Shown in pieces: positions 8,735-16,583 of a stretch of DNA of 56,284 bases. The stretch's first letter is position 1; every line of letters starts with the position of its first letter. Under the pieces are notes generated by a model. The model made no database searches, was not told where the DNA came from, and was given only the letters and a program-made list of their open reading frames with translations. Origin of the DNA: an uncultured Lachnospiraceae bacterium (GTDB lineage: Bacteria > Bacillota > Clostridia > Lachnospirales > Lachnospiraceae); the NCBI GenBank assembly GCA_902780385.1, contig CACZFF010000021.1, forward strand, positions 1 to 56,284. The letters run 5' to 3'. Position numbers and translations under genes: made by a program.

Positions 8735-9745
8735 CTATTGGACCGAGATGAAATAAACATCGTCACCGACCAGGACTGTCGCCTGGCCGGGAGCCATTGC
8801 TTCCAGAGAATCACTCACGACAAGCTGATCGGAGCTGAATCCTTCTCCATCGAGTCTCTCCCCGACCTTCATGTCAATTGTACGGGAATGTCCTTCGAGC
8901 CATTCACTCCATTTCACTGTATAACCGGACTCTCTGTTGGCGCAAATGTATTGGTATACGGCCCTGGCCAGCACACAGCGCTCTTTCTGTGCATGGCTTT
9001 TCTCCGGTGCAGCCCGGTCCACCAGGTTTCCGCTGCCGGTTTCGGCCTGATGCTGGAGGATTTCCTCCACAGGTGTGCCCGGCTTCTGCATCATCTCATA
9101 AATAGTCATAAAGGCTCCGGTCCGCCCGGACCCTGCCTGACAGTGGAAATGAAGCCAGACGTCTCCTTCCAGCCTGCCTGCAAAGTCAATAAATGAATCG
9201 ATCACTTCAGAAGGCGGCCAGCAATGGTCGGGACATGCCAGGCGCAGGTAGTGCATTCCCTCAGCCTCCGCCAGAGCCCGCTCGGTTTCCCATTTCTCCA
9301 CAGAAAATTTCATGCCGTCCACGGGCTGGTCATTCTCTGCGGTGTAGGCCGTAATAGTTTTGCCTGTCAGGCTGGAAAGTGCCTCTTCCTCTGCTTCCAC
9401 TTCTTCCGCTGTCTTCCCCAGATTGGCTCCATTATCCGCACCGCACCAGGATACAGCTATTCCATTGATGAGACCGTGGCTCTCCAGCCGGCAGTCGACG
9501 ATCCAGACATCTTCTGCTTGTTCCCTGAGTTTTACTGCAAGATCATGGAACTGTGTTTCGGAGAACTGTGCGCTTCCGGACATACCCTCATCCTGCAGAA
9601 AACGCACGTTGGAAAGCTCTTCCTTCCAGGCATTGGGATCATCCCTGTCGATGCGGATAAATACGCCGTTCTCCTCTTTACGTGAGCAGGCTGAAAGAAA
9701 GAGAACAGCCAGGATCAATATGGCTATTTTTTTTAAGATACGCAT
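8735..9745 (-). CDS. Phytase-like cysteine phosphatase lipoprotein
   Basis: The 336-residue product is an exported lipoprotein (signal RILKKIAILILAVLF, lipobox LSAC with Cys20). It carries the cysteine-phosphatase P-loop HCQAGSGRTG at residues 201-210, with Cys202 and Arg208, and an upstream PDHCWPP that can supply the general acid. This arrangement fits the PTP-like inositol polyphosphatases (cysteine phytases) of anaerobic gut and rumen bacteria, which remove phosphate from phytate, but a protein phosphotyrosine substrate cannot be excluded. A C-terminal extension follows the catalytic domain. The start is ATG preceded by GGAGG. A longer upstream start is unlikely because the signal peptide begins here. 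The 3' end abuts the aspartase relic. Confidence 0.88.
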   Translation of the reverse strand: MRILKKIAILILAVLFLSACSRKEENGVFIRIDRDDPNAWKEELSNVRFLQDEGMSGSAQFSETQFHDLAVKLREQAEDVWIVDCRLESHGLINGIAVSWCGADNGANLGKTAEEVEAEEEALSSLTGKTITAYTAENDQPVDGMKFSVEKWETERALAEAEGMHYLRLACPDHCWPPSEVIDSFIDFAGRLEGDVWLHFHCQAGSGRTGAFMTIYEMMQKPGTPVEEILQHQAETGSGNLVDRAAPEKSHAQKERCVLARAVYQYICANRESGYTVKWSEWLEGHSRTIDMKVGERLDGEGFSSDQLVVSDSLEAMAPGQATVLVGDDVYFISVQ

Positions 9746-9851
9746 ATGATTTTTCCTCCCTGTCCTTATTGTACAACAGGTTCGTTCCAAAGTTCTCTAT
9801 CTATCGAACTGTTTTCCTCTTTCTTACCAATCTGATTCTCCCCAGCGCAGC

Positions 9852-9891
9852 AGCCTTCACCGTTTTCGCGAAGTCGAAAACGGTGAAGGCT
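9852..9891. repeat. Perfect 17-bp inverted repeat
   Basis: AGCCTTCACCGTTTTCG and its exact complement CGAAAACGGTGAAGGCT surround a 6-base loop. It has no U-run on either side and lies about 107 bases upstream of the phytase-like gene start. It resembles the dispersed hairpins elsewhere in the window in style but not in sequence. Confidence 0.8.
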
Positions 9892-9929
9892 CAGGGGATG
9901 TTTGGACTGTCCCGCAGCACAAACATCTG

Positions 9930-9983
9930 AAAAAAGCGCCTGCTTTCAAAAGACTTATAAGTTCTTTGAAAACAAACGCTTTC
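9930..9983 (-). terminator. Terminator of the 71-aa gene
   Basis: Read leftward, AAAGCG pairs with CGCTTT, enclosing a second stem built from TTTCAAA and TTTGAAA, and the stem ends in a run of six T. It is correctly placed 42 bases after the 71-residue gene. Confidence 0.7.
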
Positions 9984-10024
9984 AGCCTGCATACACTATT
10001 CAGTTGTATTCATCCATAAGCCCG

Positions 10025-10240
10025 TCACCGGACAAACGGAGCGTTGTACTCCGCATTGATTTCCCGGATTTCCTTCAGGCCATCGATATAGGGCTGGTAG
10101 ATGCTCTCGATTCGTCCGCCGCCGCGGTTGTCGCAGCCGGAACAGAACTCGCAGTCGATGCCGCATGCGCCCCACAGCGCCTGGTGGACGATCTGCTGCC
10201 GCTCCTCCCTCGTTGTGTCCTTGATCAATATGGATTTCAT
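10025..10240 (-). CDS. Small cysteine-rich conserved-type protein
   Basis: A 71-residue cytosolic protein not assigned to a family. It has CGIDCEFCSGCDNRGG in its middle, with cysteines spaced C-x3-C-x2-C-x2-C, which looks like a zinc or iron-sulfur site, followed by a helical IYQPYIDGLKEIREIN tail. GAGAGGG lies eight bases before the ATG. It is alone on its transcript, with a good terminator after it and the aerobic or metal-responsive context unknown. The composition and strong start signals argue that it is a real gene. Confidence 0.75.
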   Translation of the reverse strand: MKSILIKDTTREERQQIVHQALWGACGIDCEFCSGCDNRGGGRIESIYQPYIDGLKEIREINAEYNAPFVR

Positions 10241-10350
10241 TTTATTACCCTCTCTGAGAATTGGATTGGTTCCCATGCCGAAATATTCTGTATTTGAGTA
10301 TAACAATATAATCTATACGCATACTATGTCAATAGGCATTTTGCAAATGA

Positions 10351-10401
10351 AAAAGGGTCTTGCACAAAGCAGCATTTGCTGCAGCATGTACAAGGCCCTT
10401 T
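10351..10401 (-). terminator. Terminator of lipoprotein gene
   Basis: Long arms, AAAAGGGTCTTG and CAAGGCCCTT on the plus strand, form a stem whose leftward reading ends in CCCTTTTT. It lies about 93 bases beyond the stop of the lipoprotein gene. Confidence 0.7.
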
Positions 10402-10493
10402 ACTTCCAGTTTCCCTGAGATGGGGCGTTTTACTCTGTTCAGACGATCGATGATTCCTTATTATTCTGCTCACTCTCGAGTCAGAAGCAGCAA

Positions 10494-11222
10494 TCAATTT
10501 CCTTCAATATACTTAAGTACTTCTTCAAATTGGTCTTCAGGGGCATAAATACTTATATTGCTTTGAAAATCACCCTTGATGATACAAACCGTTGCAGATT
10601 TTGCCCTGCCGCCTTCTGTATCAGAAATCTCAGTATAGGCATGATGATCCTCTCCGGCTATATTGATGGTTTCAACAGCACACTCCGCTTTATATCCCAT
10701 CGCTTCATTGATACCCTGCTCCAGATCATAACGTTCCTGAGCCAGATCCTCTTCTTTTTTCCCCTGATCTTTCGAAGTGACAGCAGAAACAGTCATAGAT
10801 ATAGAGCATTCATTATAGGCGCTGCGTGTACTGATCATAATACAGCCATTTCCGTTTGTATAGGTTTCGCTCAACGGCATAATATCAGTGCCCGAATCCA
10901 TCAGACTCTCTATTGTACCGCCCTCGATCTTGTTGATCGTAATCCCGAAATAGTCATTCCGATAAGCGTCTTCCGTCAATACACCTGTTAACGCCTGATC
11001 ATCTTCCGGGCTGATATTTGTGATGGCATCCGGGATTTCAAGCTGATAGTCGTCCTCATCTCCTGCTTCTTCATCGGATTCTGCCTGTGCATCGTCTTCT
11101 ATGTGCAGGACTTTTTTCTCAAAATTACTGTCCTGAGATGTTTTGGCGACACCGCCTCCGCAGGCAGTCAGGGAAAGACAAAAAGTTCCAATAAGCAGCA
11201 GTGCAATAATTTTCTTTTTCAT
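10494..11222 (-). CDS. Putative lipoprotein, unknown function
   Basis: A 242-residue exported lipoprotein. The signal MKKKIIALLLIGTFCLSLTAC gives a lipobox at Cys21. An acidic stretch (DDAQAESDEEAGDEDDYQLE) links the anchor to a domain with regular beta-rich composition. No catalytic motif is recognised. Similar small lipoproteins in Clostridia often resemble PsbP/MOG1-like folds, but this is only an impression. Its translation start is unusual: the strong AAAGGAGG is 50 bases upstream and separated from the ATG by a stem-loop. A terminator follows. Confidence 0.85.
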   Translation of the reverse strand: MKKKIIALLLIGTFCLSLTACGGGVAKTSQDSNFEKKVLHIEDDAQAESDEEAGDEDDYQLEIPDAITNISPEDDQALTGVLTEDAYRNDYFGITINKIEGGTIESLMDSGTDIMPLSETYTNGNGCIMISTRSAYNECSISMTVSAVTSKDQGKKEEDLAQERYDLEQGINEAMGYKAECAVETINIAGEDHHAYTEISDTEGGRAKSATVCIIKGDFQSNISIYAPEDQFEEVLKYIEGN

Positions 11223-11280
11223 CTTTTTTGATGCGGGGGGATCAAGTCATCTGACTTGTTCAGGCCCGCAAACCTCCTTT
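11223..11280 (-). promoter_or_regulatory. Stem-loop bridging Shine-Dalgarno and start codon
   Basis: On the coding strand AAAGGAGG (11273-11280) is followed by TT, then a hairpin (TGCGGG/CCCGCA outside, CAAGTCA/TGACTTG inside) and TCAAAAAAG before ATG. Without folding the spacing is 50 bases, too long for initiation. Folding leaves about 11 bases. No closer ribosome-binding site is seen. The bacteriophage T4 gene 38 leader is a known precedent for such looping. Confidence 0.6.
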
Positions 11281-11387
11281 CAATTGTCTGCAAAGACCCA
11301 GGTGCAATATACCCTCGCGGTCTTTAAAATGCGTATTTCTCTGACATAGGCTTTACATTTGTTGACGTCGTCTGTGCACTAACGTGC

Positions 11388-12221
11388 TCAGACATGTTCG
11401 GAAGAGTGAAGGACCGTGCTGACTTCCTCCGCAAACTTCTCAGGGTATTCTCTGATCAGCATATGTGTACTATTCGGGAAGCGGACAGCCCTGAACGGTG
11501 TCACTACATGTTCTTTGTACCAGTCTGCAAGAACCGGTGAGAACAGGGAGCCGGGATCTGCATAAAAATAAGTGACCGGCACTGTAATCTGTCCTGCGAC
11601 CGGGCGGTTATCCTGGGTTTTCATGGATACCGCCAGACTCTTCAGAACGGATTCATCGCATTTTGCCAATATTTCTTTCAGAGGTTTCTTAAGGAGAAAG
11701 CCCGGAATCTTCCCCAGTTTTGGCATAGCTCCGACAGCAAAATTTTTATACCGGGTATAAAAATCCATATTCGCTTCCTGTTCCATATCCTGCCTGGTAT
11801 ATCTTCCCTTATACAGCCCGAGCTTCCACTCCTCATCATTGAGCTGCTTTGGTGTCATATCGCAGAGGATGATCTGCTTCAGGGCGCTGCAGCCATAGAG
11901 TCGGATGTAGTTGAATACAACACCGGCGCCCATGGACCATCCCATAAGTGTGATATTGGAGAGTGAAAGCCCTTGAATAAGTTCATTCAGATCTTCCGCC
12001 AGCGTTTCCATGGTGGGGTTTTCGCCTTTCGCATCTTTGCTTCCCCCGTGTCCCCGATGATCATAAATGATGCACCTGGCATGTTTCTGCAGCATTTCCG
12101 CCGGCTTCACATAGATCTCGTGAGTACTTGTCCAGCCGTGCATCATGATCACTGTATCCGATCCCTCTCCTCTGTCCTCATAATACAGTTTCTCTCCATT
12201 TTTCAGAGTGAAGAAGCTCAT
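11388..12221 (-). CDS. Alpha/beta hydrolase
   Basis: A 277-residue cytosolic alpha/beta-fold hydrolase. The oxyanion HGWTSTHE segment, the DHRGHGGSK strand and the nucleophile elbow GWSMGAG (Ser near residue 100) are all present, and the C-terminal NSTHML provides the catalytic histidine. Such proteins include esterases, haloperoxidase-like and carboxylesterase enzymes, and the substrate cannot be predicted. The ATG at 12221 follows AGGAGG by 12 bases. A TTG three codons upstream would be too close. It is a single-gene unit. Confidence 0.88.
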   Translation of the reverse strand: MSFFTLKNGEKLYYEDRGEGSDTVIMMHGWTSTHEIYVKPAEMLQKHARCIIYDHRGHGGSKDAKGENPTMETLAEDLNELIQGLSLSNITLMGWSMGAGVVFNYIRLYGCSALKQIILCDMTPKQLNDEEWKLGLYKGRYTRQDMEQEANMDFYTRYKNFAVGAMPKLGKIPGFLLKKPLKEILAKCDESVLKSLAVSMKTQDNRPVAGQITVPVTYFYADPGSLFSPVLADWYKEHVVTPFRAVRFPNSTHMLIREYPEKFAEEVSTVLHSSEHV

Positions 12222-12415
12222 AAAAAACAATTACCTCCTGTTGTCTTTTGTGCGGTGACGGCAGTGACAGCAAAGCATCCGGGAAACTGCCATACCTTGT
12301 CCGTCGCAAAACCATTTTTATCTTAACATATCAGGAGAGAAAAAGTGTGTCTTGTCTATTAAATCGTTATCTTTAAAACGAAGCTGCAGTACAGCCTCCG
12401 CTTGAATCTGTACGC

Positions 12416-12451
12416 AAAAATACCCCGCCTGAATGAACCGCGGGGTATTTT
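12416..12451 (-). terminator. Terminator of the XRE-membrane gene
   Basis: AAAATACCCCGC and GCGGGGTATTTT are perfect 12-base arms, and five T residues follow on the leftward strand. It lies 23 bases after the stop. Confidence 0.8.
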
Positions 12452-12474
12452 GCAAGTGGTTTCCGATTATGCCC

Positions 12475-13464
12475 TCATCTGGAGCGGACAATTGCTTTCA
12501 TGATCTCCCTGTAAGCCGCGAACAGGACACCTGCCACAGGCCATACGATCCAGGTGAACTCCCAGCGGGAAGTCGCAAAGCTCCAGCACAGATAAACTGC
12601 CGTCGCAATCGCCCAGTAGATGCCGTCATACTTTCCGGCCTTCTTATTCAGTCTGCTGTAGTCGCCTTCTTCCAGCAGTCTGTCATATCCGCCCTGCCTG
12701 ATCGAAGTAAGGACAATCAGCTTGACTCCGACAGCACACATGATCAGAAGCAGGGCAATGCCCAGTGCGGGAAGCAGATCACTGTTGTTGGAGTATTTGA
12801 CTGCCTCAATACCGAGCAGAGGCACTGCGGAGATAATGCACAGCATAACCCCGATGATCAGCCGTCTGCTGTGTGTCTCCGCATAGGTGTCCCGGCGCTC
12901 CTTCACCATTCCGTCCACACCGTACTCTGTTTCGATATCGATCTTTTCCAGATATTCGTATCTTTTCCCCCGCATCCCTTCTCTGATAAACAATCCTACA
13001 GCAACCGCTATGATGATCAGAAGAATTGCCGTTCCCGCGATTTCAGCAATCGCACTCTCCAGAGGAAGATATCCGATTTCCGCAAGCTGCACCAGGAGGA
13101 TCAGGATCACGGGAGACACAATGCACATCATGACACCGGTGGATACCGCGCGGGATTCCTTCTCATTATATTTCAGAAAGGAAGCCGCCTCCTCCATGGA
13201 GACGCTTCTGACTGTCTCTTCCAGCCCGTTGTCCACAGGAGCCTGTTCCGGGACCGGGGCTTCCTCAATCTCGTCCCTGATCAGATAATCTGTGCTTACA
13301 CCGAAGATCTCCGAGAGCTGCAGAATCTTCTTCATATCCGGTATTGCCTGGGCGCTCTCCCATTTGGACACGGACTGCCTGGAAACTCCCAGCTTCTCTG
13401 CCAGCTCCTCCTGGGACCAGTTGTTTTTCTTTCTGTTTTCTATAATCTTGTCTGCAAGGATCAT
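12475..13464 (-). CDS. Membrane-anchored XRE-family regulator
   Basis: This 329-residue protein joins an N-terminal helix-turn-helix (about residues 8-62, WSQEELAEKLGVSRQSVSKW) to a C-terminal half with some five or six membrane segments. It should sit in the membrane with the DNA-binding domain inside. This architecture is common in Firmicutes, where the ligand is usually unknown. The start is the ATG after GGAGG. A longer frame to the right runs into the mobile element and is spurious. It has its own terminator and no obvious partner gene. Confidence 0.9.
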   Translation of the reverse strand: MILADKIIENRKKNNWSQEELAEKLGVSRQSVSKWESAQAIPDMKKILQLSEIFGVSTDYLIRDEIEEAPVPEQAPVDNGLEETVRSVSMEEAASFLKYNEKESRAVSTGVMMCIVSPVILILLVQLAEIGYLPLESAIAEIAGTAILLIIIAVAVGLFIREGMRGKRYEYLEKIDIETEYGVDGMVKERRDTYAETHSRRLIIGVMLCIISAVPLLGIEAVKYSNNSDLLPALGIALLLIMCAVGVKLIVLTSIRQGGYDRLLEEGDYSRLNKKAGKYDGIYWAIATAVYLCWSFATSRWEFTWIVWPVAGVLFAAYREIMKAIVRSR

Positions 13465-13530
13465 CTCATTTCCTCCATGATTCGAGTATATTGGTTTTAT
13501 GTGTAATGCCTTCATCTGCTCAAAATATAC

Positions 13531-13685
13531 GTTACAGTACACGCCCCCTCGAAGGGCGTGTACATGTAACGCTGCGCGCGGCGATTCCAACATCGCTTTG
13601 CGTGCGCCGCGCGCCGTTACACTCGGGTTTTGCGCGAAATAGCCGCGCAAAACACCTCGAATTTCAGGTGGGCCTGTACTGAAAC
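13531..13685 (+). mobile_element. 155-bp MITE-like element, copy 2
   Basis: The ends are GTTACAGTA and TACTGAAAC (one mismatch). AAATATAC is directly repeated at both outer edges (13523-13530 and 13686-13693), an exact 8-bp target duplication different from that of copy 1. The same hairpin order is kept, although the second hairpin differs in sequence. It is inserted about 70 bases upstream of the XRE gene start. Confidence 0.88.
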
Positions 13686-13834
13686 AAATATACTCCTAAT
13701 AAGGATTGCAGACTACCAATCTGCCTTGTCAATTTGTCAACTTGCGGTTGCAACCGCCGGTTTCCATCTGTCTCCATTGCGCTTTTGCTATTTTCAGGGT
13801 TTGCTTATCGCTATCGGTATGTTCAGGTTAATGG

Positions 13835-13868
13835 AAAAGGGACTGTGAAACCCCACAGCCCCTTTTTT
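13835..13868. terminator. Bidirectional terminator after etfA
   Basis: GGGACTGTG pairs with CACAGCCCC. T6 follows rightward and T4 leftward. It lies about 60 bases beyond the etfA stop. A small CCGCC-GCAA-GGCGG hairpin lies between it and etfA. Confidence 0.7.
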
Positions 13869-13925
13869 AAATGACACAGCCCGCGCAATGTAGTTTTCCG
13901 CCTTGCGGCGGAGACGTCCTGGATC

Positions 13926-14903
13926 TTATCCCTTCATCTCTTTGACTTTCTTTGTCAGTGCAGGGCATATGACATTCAGATCGGCAACGATTCCGTAATT
14001 TGCCACACCGAAGATCGGCGCGTTCGGGTCTGTATTCACTGCCACGATAATATCGGATTCCTTGATTCCGTTGACATGGGGCAGGGCGCCGGATATGCCA
14101 AAGCCGATATACAGCCTGGGTGCAACCGTCTTGCCGGTAATGCCGATCTGGTAATCTTTTCCGATCCAGCCCTCATCCACTGCGGCCCGGCTTGCGCCGA
14201 CACTGCCGCCAAGTGCTGCTGCCAGTTCATACAGCTGACCGAACCCCTCTTTGCTTCCGACGCCGCGGCCGCCTGCGACAATGATCTCAGCGTCCTCAAT
14301 GTTGGCTTTTGTCAGCTCATCGTCCGGCGTGAAGCCCAGAAGCTGTGTGAGCAGTATCCCTGCCGGCACCTCGATGGCTTCCTCCACCGTCTCGCCGCTT
14401 CTGCCGGCTGCAGGCTCCTCCAGTTTAAAGATGCCCGGTTTGAAGGTACCGATCATGGGAGCTTCCTCAATGCCGATATTGGTATTCAGCCTGCCATCGT
14501 AGGACGGACGGATCCAGAAAACGCCGCTGCCTGTGATAACCACATCCGTACATTCACTTGCGATTCCGCAGTGAAGACGTGCGCTTGCAGACGCTGCAAG
14601 GTCCCGTCCTTCAGTCGTTGCGCCGATCATGACAATTTTCGGCTCATATTTTCCCGCCAGTTTTTCCAGAATATATGCCGCGCTCTCAAAGAAAAATTTC
14701 TGCCGCACGATCAGGACCTGGTCCGCGCCGTTTTCAAAGGCAGCTTTGCATGCTTCTTCCGGTTCCGGATCTATGATCACGGCTGCAGCCTTCCCGGAGC
14801 TTCCTTCTGCGAGTGCCTTTGCTTTCTGCATCATTTCAAGGCAGACTCTCTTAGGCCGGCCGTCAGACAATTCAAAAAATACCCAGATATTCTGATTGCT
14901 CAT
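13926..14903 (-). CDS. etfA: Electron transfer flavoprotein subunit alpha
   Basis: The 325-residue alpha subunit binds the FAD of the EtfAB heterodimer and passes electrons between dehydrogenases and a quinone reductase or ferredoxin. The C-terminal FAD domain contains GGRGVGSKEGF, GASRAAVDEGW and the GISGALPHVNG loop (family GISGAxQH, here with Pro for Gln). The start is the ATG after GGAGGAAGACC. etfB lies upstream with a gap containing 17-bp tandem repeats. No acyl-CoA or lactate dehydrogenase is adjacent, so the partner must be elsewhere, with fixC at 43.9 kb as a candidate. Confidence 0.96.
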   Translation of the reverse strand: MSNQNIWVFFELSDGRPKRVCLEMMQKAKALAEGSSGKAAAVIIDPEPEEACKAAFENGADQVLIVRQKFFFESAAYILEKLAGKYEPKIVMIGATTEGRDLAASASARLHCGIASECTDVVITGSGVFWIRPSYDGRLNTNIGIEEAPMIGTFKPGIFKLEEPAAGRSGETVEEAIEVPAGILLTQLLGFTPDDELTKANIEDAEIIVAGGRGVGSKEGFGQLYELAAALGGSVGASRAAVDEGWIGKDYQIGITGKTVAPRLYIGFGISGALPHVNGIKESDIIVAVNTDPNAPIFGVANYGIVADLNVICPALTKKVKEMKG

Positions 14904-14942
14904 GGTCTTCCTCCTTGGTTTCCTCCTTTTAATCTCGATCAC

Positions 14943-15026
14943 ATGAATCTCTTCATCGAATGAATCTCTTCATCGAATGGATCTCTTCATCGAATGGATC
15001 TCTTCATGAATGGATCTCTTCATCAA
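14943..15026 (-). repeat. Five 17-bp tandem repeats between etfB and etfA
   Basis: The unit ATGRATCTCTTCATCGA occurs five times (one copy is 16 bases). It is not a multiple of three and lies entirely between the two subunit genes. It could alter the translation ratio or mRNA stability of the two subunits, but this is speculation. Confidence 0.85.
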
Positions 15027-15054
15027 ATAAATCTCTCAGTCTGATTGATCTCAA

Positions 15055-15831
15055 TCAAAAGGCCGCTTGTTCCTGCAATAATTCAACCAGTTCCGCGACA
15101 GCCGCTTCCGGATCCTCACCCGGGATCATCTGTCCCTTTTCAAGCGCAGGCGGCGGGAACAAGCCGATCACCTTGGACGGGCTCTTTATGCCTTCTGCCG
15201 GAATCTGCAGCTTCTCATTATCCAGCACTTCAATAACAAGCCTTTTGGACATCGTTCTGCCTTTGATGGAAGGCTTTCTCGGTGTATTGGCATCCTCTGT
15301 GACAGAACAGACAAGGGGGAATGAAGCGGTCAGCTTCTCATAGCCGGTACCGGCTTTGCGGTCGATCGTCAAACCGGCATCTGTGATCTCGATCTTGCAG
15401 GCATTGGTAAGAATGCCGCAGCCCAGCATGGTACCGAGTTTGGCCGGGATCTGTCCGGTCACACCGTCAATTGAACTGGCACCGCAGAAAACGGCATCAT
15501 AAGGACCGGTTGCATCGATTGCAGCCTTCAATATTGTTGCCGTAGCAAGCGTGTCCGCTCCTGCGAAAGCCTTGTCCGTCAGCCGGTATGCCGCTTTAAC
15601 ACCCAGGGACGCAGCTTCGCGCAGAATGCTCTCACTGCTCTCCGGCCCCATGGTTATGGCAGTGACCTCACCGCCCCGGGTATCGGCCAGCTTCAGCGCT
15701 GCTTCGATCGCATGGCGATCTGCCGGGTTCATCATCTTGCCGACACCGCTTCTGTCAATCGTAAAATATTGACGATTGATCCTGATTTCGGAGACTACCG
15801 GAACTTCTTTTAATAATACAAGTATTTTCAT
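15055..15831 (-). CDS. etfB: Electron transfer flavoprotein subunit beta
   Basis: A 258-residue beta subunit that forms the nucleotide-binding and partner-docking part of ETF. The N-terminal MKILVLLKEVP, the NPADRHAIEAALKL helix (family NPxDxxAxE) and VFCGASSIDGVTGQIPAKLG, the nucleotide-binding segment, are all present. The ATG follows GAGGG. Another in-frame ATG lies five codons upstream. It is the first gene of the two-gene operon. It cannot be decided from sequence here whether this ETF bifurcates electrons. Confidence 0.96.
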   Translation of the reverse strand: MKILVLLKEVPVVSEIRINRQYFTIDRSGVGKMMNPADRHAIEAALKLADTRGGEVTAITMGPESSESILREAASLGVKAAYRLTDKAFAGADTLATATILKAAIDATGPYDAVFCGASSIDGVTGQIPAKLGTMLGCGILTNACKIEITDAGLTIDRKAGTGYEKLTASFPLVCSVTEDANTPRKPSIKGRTMSKRLVIEVLDNEKLQIPAEGIKSPSKVIGLFPPPALEKGQMIPGEDPEAAVAELVELLQEQAAF

Positions 15832-16040
15832 GGCACCCTCTTTCATTAGAAAACGAGAAAACGACTAAATGCTATCAGTTATCAGTTTCCAATCAAGGTT
15901 ATAGTTCCATAAAAATAATAAGACAGGCGTGCGGAAAAGACAAGTATTACACCCGTGCTGCGCAGAGCATATTGGTGGAAAAAAGAGAAGGATTATGATA
16001 GTGTGGAAGAAGGGGCGAAGACTGTCCGAAAGGTGGAAAA

Positions 16041-16583
16041 ATGAAAAAGGTTATCAGCAATTTAAAAGCTGCTATGAAAAATGCCGGATTATTTCTGATC
16101 ATTCAATCAATTCTATACATCCTGCTGGCCGGGCTGCTGATTGCAGCCGTGATCGGCATCTATCAGGACGGCGCCGCCCTGCGCGCGGAGGATCCTCTGG
16201 CAGCAATCTTTTCCCGGGAGATCGCAGCAAAAGCCTTACGCAAAATTGCTCCAGCCTTCTTCGGGGCTGTCGGAATCACCGCGGCAGGACTGGTTCTGAA
16301 CAGGAAGAACCATACTCCCAATGATCCCATCGGAGAAGCCCTTTCCGGGATTCCTCCCCGCGATGCCGCTCCGACGGGAGGCATGTACGGGAAGAGCAAA
16401 AATGTCCTCAAGGCAGTGAACGGCGGCATAGCAGAAAACAAAGTGTCCGGAGCAAAGAAGGTGCGTATGGTGCTGCTGATCACAGCGATCGCTCTGATTG
16501 CGGCAGGGGTCCTCAACGGGAGCGCAAGGGATGTTTTCGGCAAAGCGGTAAAGATATGTACGGAGTGTATCGGCCTTGGATGA
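16041..16583 (+). CDS. Membrane protein ending in CXXC motif (CD1871A-like)
   Basis: This 180-residue protein has three to four hydrophobic segments. Its last 40 residues, with VLNGSARDVFGKAVKICTECIGLG, match the CXXC motif of the small CD1871A-type proteins of Clostridia, which are usually a short separate polypeptide next to a membrane iron-sulfur protein. Here that motif is the tail of a larger membrane protein. The next gene overlaps it by eight bases, so the two are translationally linked. The likely role, by context, is thiol/redox handling together with the downstream fusion protein. AGGTGG precedes the start. Confidence 0.8.
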   Translation: MKKVISNLKAAMKNAGLFLIIQSILYILLAGLLIAAVIGIYQDGAALRAEDPLAAIFSREIAAKALRKIAPAFFGAVGITAAGLVLNRKNHTPNDPIGEALSGIPPRDAAPTGGMYGKSKNVLKAVNGGIAENKVSGAKKVRMVLLITAIALIAAGVLNGSARDVFGKAVKICTECIGLG

